64,000 nucleotides of DNA from Ureibacillus massiliensis 4400831 = CIP 108448 = CCUG 49529 (GTDB lineage Bacteria; Bacillota; Bacilli; Bacillales_A; Planococcaceae): assembly GCF_000772965.1 (NCBI RefSeq), contig NZ_JPVQ01000003.1, forward strand, positions 123,849 through 187,848, given 5' to 3'. Positions 21,789 through 35,640 of the stretch are shown here, in pieces. Made by a program: the position numbers and the translations under genes. Each line of letters starts with the position of its first letter. Position 1 is the stretch's first letter. A model generated the notes under the pieces. It was not told the origin of the DNA and ran no database searches. It worked only from the letters and a program-made list of their open reading frames with translations.

Positions 21789-22412
21789 ATGACAAAGGTA
21801 TCTGTACTTAGTCAAACAGGTGCTTCAGTTGGTGAAATCGAATTAAACGACTCAGTTTTCGGAATTGAACCAAATGAAGCTGTATTATTCGACGCAGTAA
21901 TCGCTCAACGCGCTTCTCTACGTCAAGGTAATCATAAAGTGAAAAACCGTTCTGAAGTTGCTGGTGGTGGTCGTAAACCATGGCGTCAAAAAGGAACTGG
22001 TCGTGCTCGTCAAGGTTCTATCCGTTCTCCACAATGGCGTGGCGGTGGTACTGTATTCGGACCAACTCCAAGAAGCTATAGCTATAAATTACCAAAGAAA
22101 GTTCGTCGCTTAGCTCTTAAATCTGCTTTATCAGCTAAAGTTGTAGAACAAAACTTACTTGTTCTTGATGCACTACAATTAGATGCACCAAAAACAAAAG
22201 ATTTCAAAGCAATCTTAGGTAACTTAAACTTAGACAAAAAAGCTTTATTCGTTACTGCTGAATTAGATGAAAACGTAGCATTATCTGCTCGTAACATCCC
22301 TGGTGTAACTGTTTTAACAGCTAATGGAATCAACGTTCTTGATCTTTTAGGTCATGACAAAGTTGTATTTACAAAAGCTGCAGTAGAAAAAGTTGAGGAG
22401 GTGCTTGGATAA
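21789..22412 (+). CDS. rplD: 50S ribosomal protein L4
   Basis: This 207-residue protein lines the peptide exit tunnel; its extended loop is visible as [22 protein letters not shown] 21789 follows AAAGGAGG. The stop TAA shares one base with the ATG of rplW, so the two are translationally coupled. L4 is a known autoregulator of S10 operons in E. coli. Confidence 0.99.
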   Translation: MTKVSVLSQTGASVGEIELNDSVFGIEPNEAVLFDAVIAQRASLRQGNHKVKNRSEVAGGGRKPWRQKGTGRARQGSIRSPQWRGGGTVFGPTPRSYSYKLPKKVRRLALKSALSAKVVEQNLLVLDALQLDAPKTKDFKAILGNLNLDKKALFVTAELDENVALSARNIPGVTVLTANGINVLDLLGHDKVVFTKAAVEKVEEVLG

Positions 22413-22690
22413 TGGAAGCACGTGATGTACTAAAACGTCCGGTCATTACTGAGCGTTCTTCTGAGCTTATGGCTGAGAAAAAATATACTTTCGAAGTTGA
22501 TGTTCGTGCGAACAAAACTGAAGTAAAAGACGCTGTAGAAGAAATCTTTGGAGTAGAAGTTGAAAAAGTAAACATCATGAACTACAAAGGTAAATTCAAA
22601 CGCGTTGGTAAATTCGGTGGATACACTAACAAACGTCGTAAAGCGATCGTTAAATTAACTGCTGATAGTAAAGAAATCGAAATCTTTTAA
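22412..22690 (+). CDS. rplW: 50S ribosomal protein L23
   Basis: This 92-residue protein sits at the tunnel exit, where trigger factor and SRP dock. It starts at ATG 22412 within a TAATG overlap with rplD, preceded by GAGGAGG. The start [20 protein letters not shown] and the [15 protein letters not shown] segment are typical. Confidence 0.98.
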   Translation: MEARDVLKRPVITERSSELMAEKKYTFEVDVRANKTEVKDAVEEIFGVEVEKVNIMNYKGKFKRVGKFGGYTNKRRKAIVKLTADSKEIEIF

Positions 22691-22741
22691 TTTATAGTCC
22701 GTACGGATTTGAAATGAAGAATAAAGAAGGAGGGAAAACAC

Positions 22742-23572
22742 ATGGCGATTAAAAAGTATAAACCAACCTCAAATGGTCGTCGTAACATGACGTCATCTGA
22801 CTTTGCGGAAATCACAGCAACTAAACCTGAAAAATCTTTACTTGCTCCTAAAAAACGCAAAGCTGGTCGTAACAACCAAGGTAAAATTACTGTTCGTCAT
22901 CATGGTGGTGGTCACAAGCGTCAATACCGTGTTATCGATTTCAAACGATTGAAAGATGGCATTCCTGGACGCGTTGCTACTATCGAATATGATCCAAACC
23001 GCTCTGCGAATATCGCATTAATCAATTATGCTGACGGTGAAAAAACTTACATTTTAGCTCCTAAAGGATTAGAGGTTGGTCAAACAATCGTTTCTGGTCC
23101 AGATGCTGATATTAAAGTAGGTAATGCATTACCATTAGCAAACATCCCAATGGGTACAACAATCCATAACATCGAGTTAAAACCTGGTAAAGGCGGACAA
23201 TTAGTACGTTCTGCTGGTACTTCTGCACAAGTACTTGGTCGTGAAGGTAAATATGTAATCGTTCGTTTACAATCTGGTGAAGTACGTTTAGTATTAGCTA
23301 CTTGCCGTGCAACTATCGGTCAAGTTGGTAATGAACAACACGAACTTATCCACATTGGTAAAGCGGGTCGTACTCGTTGGTTAGGTAAACGCCCAACTGT
23401 TCGTGGTTCTGTAATGAACCCTAACGATCACCCACACGGTGGTGGTGAAGGACGTTCTCCAATCGGACGTAAATCTCCAATGACACCATGGGGCAAACCA
23501 GCTCTTGGTTACAAAACTCGTAAGAAAAAGAATAGAACTAGCAAGTTAATTATTCGTAGTCGTAAAAAATAA
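22742..23572 (+). CDS. rplB: 50S ribosomal protein L2
   Basis: This 276-residue protein is needed for subunit association and peptidyl-transferase function. The conserved [21 protein letters not shown] segment containing the key His is intact. ATG 22742 follows AGGAGG. It is full length compared with B. subtilis L2 (277, from memory). Confidence 0.99.
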   Translation: MAIKKYKPTSNGRRNMTSSDFAEITATKPEKSLLAPKKRKAGRNNQGKITVRHHGGGHKRQYRVIDFKRLKDGIPGRVATIEYDPNRSANIALINYADGEKTYILAPKGLEVGQTIVSGPDADIKVGNALPLANIPMGTTIHNIELKPGKGGQLVRSAGTSAQVLGREGKYVIVRLQSGEVRLVLATCRATIGQVGNEQHELIHIGKAGRTRWLGKRPTVRGSVMNPNDHPHGGGEGRSPIGRKSPMTPWGKPALGYKTRKKKNRTSKLIIRSRKK

Positions 23573-23632
23573 AGTGATGATACTACGGTTCGATATTAGA
23601 GCCGTGGTGGAGTCACGGAGGGAGGTTCCTAA

Positions 23633-23911
23633 ATGGGTCGCAGCTTGAAAAAAGGACCTTTTGTCGACGATCACTTAATGAAAAAAGTTGAAGCGCAAGA
23701 GAGTTCCGAGAAAAAACAAGTTATTAAAACTTGGTCTCGCCGTTCTACTATCTTCCCAAATTTCGTTGGATTAACGATTGCTGTATACGATGGACGTAAA
23801 CATGTACCTGTATACGTAACAGAAGATATGGTAGGTCACAAACTTGGCGAGTTCGCACCAACTCGTACTTACAAAGGTCATGGTGCAGATGACAAGAAAA
23901 CAAGACGCTAA
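23633..23911 (+). CDS. rpsS: 30S ribosomal protein S19
   Basis: This 92-residue head protein begins [18 protein letters not shown] and includes [16 protein letters not shown], both diagnostic. ATG 23633 follows a GGGAGG. It forms a complex with S13 near the A-site finger. Confidence 0.99.
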   Translation: MGRSLKKGPFVDDHLMKKVEAQESSEKKQVIKTWSRRSTIFPNFVGLTIAVYDGRKHVPVYVTEDMVGHKLGEFAPTRTYKGHGADDKKTRR

Positions 23912-23933
23912 TTTTGAGAGGAGGTAATTTCAA

Positions 23934-24278
23934 ATGACACAAGCTAAAGCTATCGCTCGCACAGTGCGTATCGCTCCTCGTAAAGTACGTCTAGTTGTAG
24001 ACTTAATTCGAGGTAAGCAAGTTGGTGAAGCAGTTGCAATTTTACGTCATACTCCAAAAGCGGCGTCTCCAGTCGTTGAAAAAGTGTTGAAATCTGCAGT
24101 TGCTAACGCTGAACATAACTATGAATTAGATGTAAATAACTTAGTTGTTTCTGAAATCTTTGTTGATGAAGGTCCAACTTTAAAACGTTTCCGTCCACGC
24201 GCACAAGGTCGTGCGTCGGCAATAAACAAACGCACAAGCCACATTACAATCGTGGTATCTGAGAAGAAGGAGGGTTAA
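23934..24278 (+). CDS. rplV: 50S ribosomal protein L22
   Basis: This 114-residue tunnel protein has the beta-hairpin segment [18 protein letters not shown], whose tip lines the exit tunnel near the macrolide site; no tip insertion or deletion is seen. ATG 23934 follows GAGGAGG. It lies 22 bases after rpsS. Confidence 0.98.
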   Translation: MTQAKAIARTVRIAPRKVRLVVDLIRGKQVGEAVAILRHTPKAASPVVEKVLKSAVANAEHNYELDVNNLVVSEIFVDEGPTLKRFRPRAQGRASAINKRTSHITIVVSEKKEG

Positions 24279-24281
24279 TCC

Positions 24282-24938
24282 GTGGGTCAAAAAGTACATC
24301 CAATAGGATTACGAGTTGGTATTATTCGTGACTGGGAGTCAAAATGGTACGCTGAAAAAGACTATGCGACTTTACTTCATGAAGATATCAAAATTCGTAA
24401 ATATATCGAATCTGCTTTAAAAGAAGCTTCTGTTTCTAAAGTAGAGATCGAACGCGCTGCAAACCGCGTAAATATTACAATTCACACAGCGAAACCAGGT
24501 ATGGTTATTGGTAAAGGCGGTCAAGAAGTAGAAAACTTACGCAAATACTTAAACGATACAACTGGTAAACGTGTACACATTAACATTGTAGAAATTAAAA
24601 AAGCTGATCTTGATGCTCGTTTAGTAGCTGAAAATATCGCTCGTCAACTTGAGAACCGCGTTTCATTCCGCCGTGCTCAAAAACAAGCAATCCAACGCAC
24701 AATTCGTGCTGGTGCAAAAGGAATTAAAACACAAGTATCTGGTCGTTTAGGTGGCGCTGATATCGCGCGTGCTGAACACTATAGCGAAGGAACTGTTCCA
24801 CTTCATACTCTTCGTGCTGACATTGACTATGCTCATGCAGAAGCTGACACAACTTATGGTAAATTAGGTGTTAAAGTATGGATTTACCGTGGTGAAGTCC
24901 TTCCTACGAAGAAGAACTCTGTGGAAGGAGGCAAATAA
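24282..24938 (+). CDS. rpsC: 30S ribosomal protein S3
   Basis: This 218-residue protein has an N-terminal KH domain with the [11 protein letters not shown] loop and the C-terminal S3 domain. It begins at GTG 24282, three bases after the rplV stop, with AAGGAGGG overlapping the end of rplV. It lines the mRNA entry channel. Confidence 0.98.
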   Translation: MGQKVHPIGLRVGIIRDWESKWYAEKDYATLLHEDIKIRKYIESALKEASVSKVEIERAANRVNITIHTAKPGMVIGKGGQEVENLRKYLNDTTGKRVHINIVEIKKADLDARLVAENIARQLENRVSFRRAQKQAIQRTIRAGAKGIKTQVSGRLGGADIARAEHYSEGTVPLHTLRADIDYAHAEADTTYGKLGVKVWIYRGEVLPTKKNSVEGGK

Positions 24939-24940
24939 TT

Positions 24941-25565
<625 letters not shown>

Positions 25566-25583
25566 TAAAGGAGGTTCGAAAGT

Positions 25584-25847
25584 ATGACTGAGCGTAACCA
25601 GCGCAAAGTTTACACAGGCCGTGTTGTTTCTGACAAAATGGACAAAACAGTAACTGTTCTTGTTGAAACTTATAAAAAACATAAATTATACGGTAAACGT
25701 GTAAAGTACTCTAAAAAATTCAAAGCTCATGATGAATTAAACGAAGCGAAAATCGGTGATATCGTACGTATCATGGAAACTCGCCCACTTTCAGCTACTA
25801 AGCGTTTCCGTCTAGTGGAAATCGTAGAAAAAGCGGTTATTATTTAA
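25584..25847 (+). CDS. rpsQ: 30S ribosomal protein S17
   Basis: This 87-residue OB-fold protein binds 16S rRNA in the body of the 30S subunit. The [17 protein letters not shown] and [18 protein letters not shown] segments identify it. ATG 25584 follows AAAGGAGG. Confidence 0.98.
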   Translation: MTERNQRKVYTGRVVSDKMDKTVTVLVETYKKHKLYGKRVKYSKKFKAHDELNEAKIGDIVRIMETRPLSATKRFRLVEIVEKAVII

Positions 25848-25889
25848 TAACATTTTCGGAAAACCAATTCCGAAGGGAGGTAACCTTAA

Positions 25890-26258
25890 ATGATCCAACA
25901 AGAAAGTCGTATGAAAGTTGCTGACAACTCAGGTGCTCGTGAAGTATTAACAATCAAAGTACTTGGTGGTTCTGGACGCAAAACTGCAAACATCGGCGAT
26001 ATCGTCGTGTGTACAGTTAAGAAAGCAACACCAGGGGGCGTTGTCAAAAAAGGTGACGTTGTAAAGGCTGTTGTCGTTCGTACTAAATCAGGTGTACGTC
26101 GTAAAGATGGTACTTACATTAAATTTGATGAAAATGCTTGCGTTATTATCCGTGACGATAAATCACCTCGTGGAACACGTATTTTTGGACCTGTTGCACG
26201 TGAATTACGTGATAGCAACTTCATGAAAATCGTTTCTCTAGCTCCAGAAGTTCTTTAA
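25890..26258 (+). CDS. rplN: 50S ribosomal protein L14
   Basis: This 122-residue protein starts [19 protein letters not shown] and contains [20 protein letters not shown], both diagnostic. It is the first gene of the spc part of the superoperon and takes part in an intersubunit bridge. ATG 25890 follows GGGAGG. Confidence 0.99.
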   Translation: MIQQESRMKVADNSGAREVLTIKVLGGSGRKTANIGDIVVCTVKKATPGGVVKKGDVVKAVVVRTKSGVRRKDGTYIKFDENACVIIRDDKSPRGTRIFGPVARELRDSNFMKIVSLAPEVL

Positions 26259-26295
26259 TTTCATGACAGTACCAATCAAGGAGGTGCGACACAAA

Positions 26296-26604
26296 ATGCA
26301 TGTTAAAAAGGGCGACAAGGTAAAAGTTATTACTGGTAAAGATAAAGGTAAAGAAGGCGTGGTATTAGCCTCATTCCCTAAACAAGATCGCGTTCTTGTT
26401 GAAGGTGTAAACATCGTTAAAAAACACGTAAAACCTAACCAGTTAAACCCACAAGGTGGTATTGTAAGCCAAGAAGCTGCAATCCACGTTTCGAACGTAA
26501 TGCTAATCGATCCTAAGTCTGGCGAGCCGACTCGCGTAGGCTACAAAATCGAAGATGGCAAAAAAGTTCGTGTTGCAAAAAAATCAGGTGCAGTAATCGA
26601 CTAA
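26296..26604 (+). CDS. rplX: 50S ribosomal protein L24
   Basis: This 102-residue KOW-domain protein initiates 50S assembly. ATG 26296 ([20 protein letters not shown]) is used; the open frame back to 26263 would translate through the GGAGGTG ribosome-binding site. The [11 protein letters not shown] segment is typical. Confidence 0.98.
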   Translation: MHVKKGDKVKVITGKDKGKEGVVLASFPKQDRVLVEGVNIVKKHVKPNQLNPQGGIVSQEAAIHVSNVMLIDPKSGEPTRVGYKIEDGKKVRVAKKSGAVID

Positions 26605-26632
26605 TTAGAAATATGAGAAGGGAGGTACAAAC

Positions 26633-27172
26633 ATGAGCCGCCTAAAAGATAAATATTTAAATGAAGTTTCTCCTGCTCTAATGAGCAAATTTAATTATAA
26701 ATCAGTTATGCAAGTGCCAAAAGTTGAAAAAATCGTAATCAACATGGGTGTTGGTGACGCTGTTCAAAACTCAAAAGCATTAGACGCTGCTGTAGAAGAA
26801 CTAACAATTATCACAGGTCAAAAACCAGTAGTAACAAAAGCGAAAAAATCAATCGCTGGATTCCGTTTACGTGAAGGTATGCCAATCGGAGCAAAAGTTA
26901 CTTTACGTGGTGACCGCATGTATGAATTCTTGGATAAATTAATCGCAATCGCACTTCCACGTGTACGTGACTTCCGTGGTGTTTCTAAAAAAGCATTCGA
27001 TGGTCGCGGTAACTACACACTAGGTGTTAAAGAACAATTGATTTTCCCTGAAATCGATTACGATAAAGTTTCAAAAGTACGCGGTATGGACATCGTGATC
27101 GTAACGACTGCGAATTCTGACGAAGAAGCTCGCGAGTTATTGACACAATTCGGTATGCCGTTCCAAAAGTAA
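26633..27172 (+). CDS. rplE: 50S ribosomal protein L5
   Basis: This 179-residue protein binds 5S rRNA and contacts P-site tRNA. The [20 protein letters not shown] and [18 protein letters not shown] segments are diagnostic. ATG 26633 follows GGGAGG. Confidence 0.99.
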   Translation: MSRLKDKYLNEVSPALMSKFNYKSVMQVPKVEKIVINMGVGDAVQNSKALDAAVEELTIITGQKPVVTKAKKSIAGFRLREGMPIGAKVTLRGDRMYEFLDKLIAIALPRVRDFRGVSKKAFDGRGNYTLGVKEQLIFPEIDYDKVSKVRGMDIVIVTTANSDEEARELLTQFGMPFQK

Positions 27173-27175
27173 TAA

Positions 27176-27379
<204 letters not shown>

Positions 27380-27409
27380 TCCCCTAATTTGGGAAGGAGG
27401 TAAAATTCA

Positions 27410-27808
27410 ATGACAATGTCTGATCCAATTGCAGATATGCTGACTCGCATTCGTAATGCGAACATGGTACGTCACGAGAAGTTAGAAGTTCCTGCTTCAA
27501 ACTTAAAGAAACAAATCGCTGAAATTTTAAAGCGTGAAGGTTTTATCCGTGATGTAGAGTATGTTGAAGACAATAAACAAGGTATTATCCGTATCTTCTT
27601 AAAATACGGTAAAGATAATGAACGTGTTATCACTGGTTTAAAACGTATTTCTAAACCTGGTTTACGCGTTTACGCTAAAACAAACGAAGTACCAAAAGTA
27701 TTAAATGGCTTAGGTATCGCTTTAGTATCAACTTCTCAAGGTGTTATCACTGACAAAGAAGCACGTGCTAAACAAATCGGCGGAGAAATCTTAGCTTACA
27801 TTTGGTAA
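27410..27808 (+). CDS. rpsH: 30S ribosomal protein S8
   Basis: This 132-residue protein begins at ATG 27410 ([18 protein letters not shown]), with AAGGAGG at an ideal 8-base distance; the ATG two codons later is less well placed. S8 binds the central domain of 16S rRNA, and in E. coli it is the spc operon repressor. The C-terminal GEILAYIW is typical. Confidence 0.98.
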   Translation: MTMSDPIADMLTRIRNANMVRHEKLEVPASNLKKQIAEILKREGFIRDVEYVEDNKQGIIRIFLKYGKDNERVITGLKRISKPGLRVYAKTNEVPKVLNGLGIALVSTSQGVITDKEARAKQIGGEILAYIW

Positions 27809-27838
27809 TACGCTATAAACGAATGGAGGTGCAACTAA

Positions 27839-28378
27839 ATGTCTCGTGTAGGTAAAAAACCAATTGAGGTTCCTGCAGGCGTAACAGTGACTGTCGCTGA
27901 AGATAACACTGTTACTGTTAAAGGTCCAAAAGGCGAACTTACTCGCTCTTTCAATAAAGATATTAAAATCGAACAAGAAGGTAACGTGATTACATTAACT
28001 CGTCCTTCTGAATCAAAAGAACACCGTACAATCCACGGTACAACTCGTGCGTTACTAGCTAACATGGTAACTGGTGTTTCTGAAGGATTCTCTCGTTCAC
28101 TAGAACTTATCGGTGTCGGTTATCGTGCGCAACTACAAGGTAAAAAGCTTGTACTAAACGTTGGTTACTCACATCCAGTGGAGTTCACACCAGAAGAAGG
28201 TTTAGAAGTCGAAGTTCCTTCAAACACAAAGATTGTTGTTAAAGGTATTAGTAAAGAACGTGTTGGTGCATTAGCATCTAACATTCGTGACGTACGCCCA
28301 CCAGAGCCATATAAAGGTAAAGGGATCCGTTACGAAGGTGAATACGTTCGTCGTAAAGAAGGTAAAACAGGTAAATAA
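27839..28378 (+). CDS. rplF: 50S ribosomal protein L6
   Basis: This 179-residue protein lies near the factor-binding site. [15 protein letters not shown] and the [21 protein letters not shown] tail are diagnostic. ATG 27839 follows GGAGGTG. Confidence 0.99.
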   Translation: MSRVGKKPIEVPAGVTVTVAEDNTVTVKGPKGELTRSFNKDIKIEQEGNVITLTRPSESKEHRTIHGTTRALLANMVTGVSEGFSRSLELIGVGYRAQLQGKKLVLNVGYSHPVEFTPEEGLEVEVPSNTKIVVKGISKERVGALASNIRDVRPPEPYKGKGIRYEGEYVRRKEGKTGK

Positions 28379-28411
28379 TGCTGCCTAAGGCATTAGAAAG
28401 GAGTGACCTCA

Positions 28412-28771
28412 GTGATTACGAAACAAGATAAAAATCAAGTTCGTAAAAAACGTCATGCGCGTGTTCGTTCTAAAATTACGGGTACTGCTGAACGTCCACG
28501 TTTAAACGTGTTCCGTTCTAATAAGAACATCTATGCGCAACTTATTGATGATGTTGCAGGAACAACTCTTGTTAGTGCATCAACTCAAGAAAAAGGTTTT
28601 GAGGGTGCAGGTAACAATATCGAAGCTGCAACAAAAATCGGTGAAATTATCGCTAAACGTGCTGTGGAAAAAAATATTACTGCTGTAGTATTTGACCGCG
28701 GTGGTTACTTATATCATGGACGTGTGAAAGCTTTAGCTGAAGCTGCACGTGAAAACGGCTTAGAATTTTAA
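28412..28771 (+). CDS. rplR: 50S ribosomal protein L18
   Basis: This 119-residue 5S rRNA-binding protein is started at GTG 28412 (MITKQDKN), which matches homologues and has AAAGGAGTG about 8 bases upstream; a GTG at 28403 lies within that site. [16 protein letters not shown] and [15 protein letters not shown] identify it. Confidence 0.97.
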   Translation: MITKQDKNQVRKKRHARVRSKITGTAERPRLNVFRSNKNIYAQLIDDVAGTTLVSASTQEKGFEGAGNNIEAATKIGEIIAKRAVEKNITAVVFDRGGYLYHGRVKALAEAARENGLEF

Positions 28772-28792
28772 TAAGAAGGAGGGACATACTTC

Positions 28793-29293
28793 ATGAGTCG
28801 CATTGACGCAAACAAACTTGAACTTGAAGAACGCGTAGTAACGATCAACCGTGTTGCTAAGGTTGTAAAAGGTGGACGTCGCTTCCGCTTCACTGCACTA
28901 GTTGTTGTTGGAGACAAAAACGGTCATGTTGGTTTCGGTACTGGTAAAGCACAAGAAGTTCCAGACGCAATCAAAAAAGCTGTTGAAGACGCGAAGAAAA
29001 ACTTAATTGAAGTACCACGTGTTGGTGGAACAACTCCACACGAAGTGCACGGTCGCTTTGGCGCAGGTAAAATTTTAATTAAACCTGCATCAGCTGGTAC
29101 AGGAGTTATCGCTGGTGGTCCAGTACGTGCCGTACTAGAACTTGCTGGTATTACTGATATTCTTTCAAAATCACTAGGTTCAAATACACCTATTAATATG
29201 GTTCGTGCAACTGTATCAGGTTTAAAAGAACTTAAACGCGCAGAGGACGTTGCAAAACTACGCGGTAAATCAGTGGAAGAATTATTAGGATAA
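28793..29293 (+). CDS. rpsE: 30S ribosomal protein S5
   Basis: This 166-residue protein lies at the mRNA entry site and affects decoding accuracy. The double-stranded-RNA-binding-like domain with [19 protein letters not shown] is intact, with no sign of a spectinomycin-resistance deletion in the [13 protein letters not shown] loop. ATG 28793 follows AGGAGG. Confidence 0.98.
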   Translation: MSRIDANKLELEERVVTINRVAKVVKGGRRFRFTALVVVGDKNGHVGFGTGKAQEVPDAIKKAVEDAKKNLIEVPRVGGTTPHEVHGRFGAGKILIKPASAGTGVIAGGPVRAVLELAGITDILSKSLGSNTPINMVRATVSGLKELKRAEDVAKLRGKSVEELLG

Positions 29294-29306
29294 GGGGGGA
29301 ATCAAA

Positions 29307-29489
29307 ATGGCTAACAAACTAGAAATCACCCTTACTAAATCTTTAATCGGTACGAAACCAGGGCAACGTAAAATTGCTGAAGCCCTTGGTTTACGTAAAA
29401 TGAACCAAACTGTGGAACATGCTGACAACGCAGCTATCCGCGGTATGCTAGACAAAGTAGCTCATTTAGTTACTGTAAAAGAAAATTAA
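29307..29489 (+). CDS. rpmD: 50S ribosomal protein L30
   Basis: This 60-residue protein has the [21 protein letters not shown] core typical of bacterial L30. ATG 29307 follows GGGGGG, a slightly unusual but strong ribosome-binding site. Confidence 0.97.
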   Translation: MANKLEITLTKSLIGTKPGQRKIAEALGLRKMNQTVEHADNAAIRGMLDKVAHLVTVKEN

Positions 29490-29523
29490 TATCCCTAAAC
29501 AATGAACAAGGAGGTGCCACCAT

Positions 29524-29963
29524 ATGAAACTTCATGAGTTAAAACCAGCAGAAGGATCACGTAAAGAGCGTAACCGTGTTGGACGTGGTATCGGTTCTGG
29601 TAACGGTAAAACTGCAGGTAAAGGTCACAAAGGTCAAAACGCCCGTTCAGGCGGAGGAGTTCGTCCTGGATTTGAAGGTGGTCAAAACCCACTATTCCGT
29701 CGTTTACCAAAACGCGGCTTTACGAACATTAACCGTAAAGAATACGCTATCGTGAACATTGATACTTTAAATCGTTTTGAAGATGGCGTTGAAGTAACAC
29801 CTGCATTATTAGTGGAAACTGGTGTAGTGAGCAATGAAAAAGCTGGCGTTAAAGTGTTAGGCAATGGAACACTTAACAAAAAGCTAACTGTTAAAGCTCA
29901 TAAGTTCTCTGCATCGGCTAAAGAAGCAATTGAAAATGCCGGTGGAACAACAGAGGTGATTTA

Positions 29964-29964
<1 letters not shown>
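29524..29964 (+). CDS. rplO: 50S ribosomal protein L15
   Basis: This 146-residue protein has the glycine-rich N-terminal extension ([19 protein letters not shown]) that penetrates the 50S core. ATG 29524 follows AAGGAGGTG. Its stop overlaps the ATG of secY by one base (TAATG). Confidence 0.98.
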
Positions 29965-31983
<2,019 letters not shown>

Positions 31984-32395
31984 TACCCGGCATTAGGCGA
32001 ATATAAATTGCTTTTCGCGCGAGAACTGCGGTGCAACAACGTACACAAACTTGAGAGTTGCAAAAGCATATTGTGCCCGATATACACTATTTGTAAGTGT
32101 AATGCTTTATAAGAATGACACTTAAGAAAGTGTGTTAAGGGTTTCGTGGAAGCATCTGTGTAAACGGGTATGAATCTCTCATCCAAGACATTCCGGCTAT
32201 CGTTAAACAAAAAGGATTACAGTTTCCGAAACCGGATCTGTTCTTTCCGTGGATTGTGTGAAGCGAAACCAGACGAGCGTCTTTCGAACATCTCTCATAC
32301 AATCCAAGCATATGTTAATGGAGTTGCTTCTATTTTGGAAGAACACAGTTGGATGGATTCTCTATGATGGATTTGAGAATCACAAATTGCATATA
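31984..32395 (+). pseudogene. map: Decayed methionine aminopeptidase (map) remnant
   Basis: Fragments of MetAP type I occur in order but in different frames. GATT..NLRVAKAY near 32031-32076 resembles the N-terminal PGVTT.ELD.IAKAY helix. GFRGSICV lies at 32139-32162, and NGY directly follows it. EAKPDERLSNISHTIQAYV lies at 32260-32316, and an FEEH..TV...DGFE tail is near 32333-32380. About 410 bases remain of roughly 745. The segments holding the Asp, Asp, His and Glu metal ligands are missing, and stops and frameshifts interrupt the rest. The position between adk and infA is the canonical map position. A functional copy must exist elsewhere because the activity is essential. Confidence 0.85.
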
Positions 32396-32412
32396 GAAGG
32401 GAGACAGGGTTG

Positions 32413-32631
32413 ATGGCGAAAGACGATGTAATTGAAGTCGAAGGAACAGTTGTTGAGACTTTGCCAAACGCGATGTTTAAGGTAGAATTAGAAAATGGGC
32501 ACACGATTCTAGCACACGTATCTGGAAAGATTCGTATGCATTTTATCAGAATTTTACCTGGAGATAAGGTTACTATTGAGTTATCTCCTTACGATTTAAC
32601 TCGCGGTCGTATCACATACCGTTTTAAATAA
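32413..32631 (+). CDS. infA: Translation initiation factor IF-1
   Basis: This 72-residue OB-fold protein starts at ATG 32413 ([11 protein letters not shown]), with AAGGGAG 9 bases upstream; the TTG at 32410 is rejected. It blocks the ribosomal A site during initiation. [18 protein letters not shown] and [12 protein letters not shown] are diagnostic. Confidence 0.98.
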   Translation: MAKDDVIEVEGTVVETLPNAMFKVELENGHTILAHVSGKIRMHFIRILPGDKVTIELSPYDLTRGRITYRFK

Positions 32632-32668
32632 TCTTTTGCACTCCGGACTATTAAGGAGGTTGGGTTAG

Positions 32669-32782
<114 letters not shown>

Positions 32783-32805
32783 CTTAAAGGAGGTGCACAT
32801 ATACA

Positions 32806-33171
32806 ATGGCACGTATTGCTGGTGTTGATATTCCTCGCGATAAACGCGTTGTAATTTCATTAACTTACATTTACGGTATCGGTAAAACTACATCTCAAAA
32901 AGTATTAGCTGCTGCTAATGTATCTGAAGATACTCGCGTGCGCGATCTTACTGAAGATGAATTAAACCGTATTCGTGAACAATTAGATAAATACAAAGTT
33001 GAAGGTGACTTACGTCGTGAAATCTCATTAAACATCAAACGTTTAATGGAAATCGGTTCATTCCGTGGTATCCGTCACCGTCGTGGCTTACCTGTTCGTG
33101 GTCAAAATACGAAAAATAATGCGCGTACGCGTAAAGGTCCTCGTAAAACTGTAGCGAACAAGAAAAAATAA
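32806..33171 (+). CDS. rpsM: 30S ribosomal protein S13
   Basis: This 121-residue head protein contacts P-site tRNA and the 50S subunit. [15 protein letters not shown] and [20 protein letters not shown] are diagnostic. ATG 32806 follows AAAGGAGGTG. Confidence 0.99.
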   Translation: MARIAGVDIPRDKRVVISLTYIYGIGKTTSQKVLAAANVSEDTRVRDLTEDELNRIREQLDKYKVEGDLRREISLNIKRLMEIGSFRGIRHRRGLPVRGQNTKNNARTRKGPRKTVANKKK

Positions 33172-33174
33172 TAA

Positions 33175-33585
<411 letters not shown>

Positions 33586-33704
33586 TGGGTGCATCTCAAG
33601 ATTTTGAGTCATCATCTTTGTACAAAATGTAAAGTTGTGCAATTATAGTAGTATATGATGGTATGAACCTAATACATTCGATGTTTTGAAGGAGGGTAAA
33701 TTGA

Positions 33705-34649
33705 ATGATCGAAATTGAAAAACCAAAGATTGAAACTGTGGAGATCAGCGAAGATTCCAAATATGGTAAGTTTGTTGTTGAACCGCTAGAACGCGGGTAT
33801 GGAAACACTTTGGGTAATTCTTTACGTCGTATCCTTCTATCTTCACTACCTGGAGCTGCTGTAACATCCATCCAAATTGATGGAGTATTACATGAATTCT
33901 CTACTGTTGAAGGTGTAGTTGAAGATGTTGCTTCAATTATTTTGAATATCAAAAAGCTTGCACTTAAAATCTACTCTGACGAAGAAAAAGTTATTGAGAT
34001 TGATGTGAAAGGTGATGCAGTAGTAACTGCTGCTGATATAACTCACGATAGTGACGTTGAAATTTTAAATCCAGATCTATATATTGCAACAATCGCAAAA
34101 AATGGTCATTTGCGCATGCGTATGTATGCTCGCCGTGGCCGTGGATACACTCCTGCTGATCAAAACAAACGTGAAGATCTTCCTATCGGCGTGATCCCGA
34201 TCGACTCTATTTACACTCCAGTTTCACGCGTTAATTTCCAAGTAGAAAACACTCGTGTTGGTCAAAACTCTGACTTCGATAAGCTTTCACTTGATGTGTG
34301 GACTGATGGAAGCATTGGTCCAAAAGAGGCGATTTCGCTCGGAGCAAAAATTTTAACTGAGCACCTTAATATCTTCGTAGGATTAACGAACGAAGCACAA
34401 ACTGCTGAAATCATGGTCGAAAAAGAAGAAGATCAAAAAGAAAAAGTTTTAGAGATGACTATCGAAGAACTTGATCTTTCTGTTCGTTCTTACAACTGTT
34501 TAAAACGTGCTGGTATCAATACGGTATTAGAACTTGCAAACAAGTCTGAAGACGACATGATGAAAGTGCGTAACCTTGGTCGTAAATCACTAGAAGAAGT
34601 AAAAGCGAAATTAGAAGAGCTTGGTTTAGGATTACGTAAAGAAGACTAA
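33705..34649 (+). CDS. rpoA: DNA-directed RNA polymerase subunit alpha
   Basis: This 314-residue protein has the assembly domain (about 1-225, with [15 protein letters not shown]), a linker and the C-terminal DNA- and activator-binding domain (about 245-314, [19 protein letters not shown]). ATG 33705 follows AAGGAGGG. Confidence 0.99.
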   Translation: MIEIEKPKIETVEISEDSKYGKFVVEPLERGYGNTLGNSLRRILLSSLPGAAVTSIQIDGVLHEFSTVEGVVEDVASIILNIKKLALKIYSDEEKVIEIDVKGDAVVTAADITHDSDVEILNPDLYIATIAKNGHLRMRMYARRGRGYTPADQNKREDLPIGVIPIDSIYTPVSRVNFQVENTRVGQNSDFDKLSLDVWTDGSIGPKEAISLGAKILTEHLNIFVGLTNEAQTAEIMVEKEEDQKEKVLEMTIEELDLSVRSYNCLKRAGINTVLELANKSEDDMMKVRNLGRKSLEEVKAKLEELGLGLRKED

Positions 34650-34693
34650 GCGATACTTTTCTAGATAAGAAACATATAAAGGAGGGAACATCC

Positions 34694-35074
34694 ATGGGTT
34701 ACAGAAAACTTGGCCGTACAAGTTCTCAACGTAAAGCGTTATTACGCGATTTAGCTACTGACTTAATCGTAAACGAGCGCATTGAAACTACTGAAGCACG
34801 TGCGAAAGAATTACGTTCTGTAGTTGAAAAAATGATTACTTTAGGTAAACGTGGAGATTTACATGCTCGTCGTCAAGCTGCTGCATTCATTCGTCGTGAA
34901 GTAGCAACTACAACTGATGAGAATGGTAATGAATCAACTTCATTTGCACTTCAAAAGTTATTTGATGATGTAGCACCACGCTATGCTGATCGTCAAGGTG
35001 GTTACACTCGTATCCTTAAAGTAGGACCTCGCCGTGGTGACGGTGCGCCTGTAGTAGTAATCGAATTAGTTTAA
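34694..35074 (+). CDS. rplQ: 50S ribosomal protein L17
   Basis: This 126-residue protein begins [20 protein letters not shown]. It has the bacterial L17 fold and closes the S10-spc-alpha superoperon. ATG 34694 follows AAAGGAGG. The 3' flank carries several hairpins. Confidence 0.98.
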   Translation: MGYRKLGRTSSQRKALLRDLATDLIVNERIETTEARAKELRSVVEKMITLGKRGDLHARRQAAAFIRREVATTTDENGNESTSFALQKLFDDVAPRYADRQGGYTRILKVGPRRGDGAPVVVIELV

Positions 35075-35096
35075 TTTCATTATTAGCTGTAGGCTT

Positions 35097-35145
35097 AGAG
35101 GGTGTCCGGTTCACCGGTTGAACTAAGGCACCTCTCTTTATATAC
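35097..35145 (+). terminator. Stem-loop after rplQ, likely terminator
   Basis: AGAGGgTGTC at 35097-35106 pairs with GGCACCTCT at 35127-35135 with one bulged G, and T-rich sequence (CTTTATATACTTTT) follows. The loop holds a self-complementary CCGG..CCGG. A conserved L17 downstream RNA element is known in some Firmicutes (Weinberg and colleagues), but I cannot confirm that this is one. Confidence 0.6.
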
Positions 35146-35258
35146 TTTTAATTTAACTTATGTTAAGTGACGGAGTATATGCAAAACATTGTATTATTCT
35201 CTAATAAGAGATGATTTGATGTTATTCTTTAATGATTTATACGACAATAAAATGGCTT

Positions 35259-35405
35259 AGAGCGTTTAAATGAGCGAATCCAATGGATTAACGTCTCGTC
35301 TAGCTCTGGTGCACCTCATTCTGTAGAATTTGGAAATGAGCAGCCAAATTCTAATATTTAAATGTTGTAATAGCGCATTTCTCTGAATGAGGTGCGCGCT
35401 TTTTT
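35259..35405 (+). ncRNA. Candidate structured RNA ending in a U-run
   Basis: Several nested stems are visible. AGAGC at 35259-35263 pairs with GCTCT at 35303-35307. Inside it AATCC/GGATT lies at 35277-35290. Then an 11-bp perfect stem (35311-35321 with 35385-35395) encloses an 8-bp hairpin (35326-35333 with 35344-35351). A run of six T residues follows at 35400-35405. It may be an independent small RNA, a 3' element or a riboregulator of the ecf operon; the family is not recognised. Confidence 0.45.
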
Positions 35406-35477
35406 ATTCTCTTATTATTTGGCAAAGAATACCAAAGTAATAGAGTATCTAGTGATTTTAATTTCATACATATTTAA

Positions 35478-35541
35478 AAATAAGATACGTTTAATGTTGG
35501 ATTTTTATTTATCCTTTTATGTTCAAACGTACCTTATTTTT
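35478..35541 (+). terminator. Long hairpin with T-rich tail before ecfA1
   Basis: AAATAAG-a-TACGTTT at 35478-35492 pairs with AAACGTA-c-CTTATTT at 35525-35539 with one A/C mismatch, and TTTT(G)TAT follows. It resembles a terminator or attenuator in front of the ecf operon. Between this and 35640 I see no clear promoter. Confidence 0.45.
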
Positions 35542-35640
35542 GTATATGTGTAGCGTTTGTAATTTCATACGATTGCTGGTAGCCAACATGTGAAAAACAG
35601 TGTAATTTAGTAGTTGAGCAAGTTGAGAGGAGTTTTGAAG

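Noticed and set aside
33618..33659. Promoter between rpsK and rpoA
   Set aside because: TTGTAC and TATAGT are 20 bases apart and TATGAT has no -35 at 17, so no acceptable promoter is formed.
35259..35405. T-box or other known riboswitch before ecfA1
   Set aside because: No T-box sequence, specifier loop or known aptamer core was found. It is kept only as an unclassified structured RNA.
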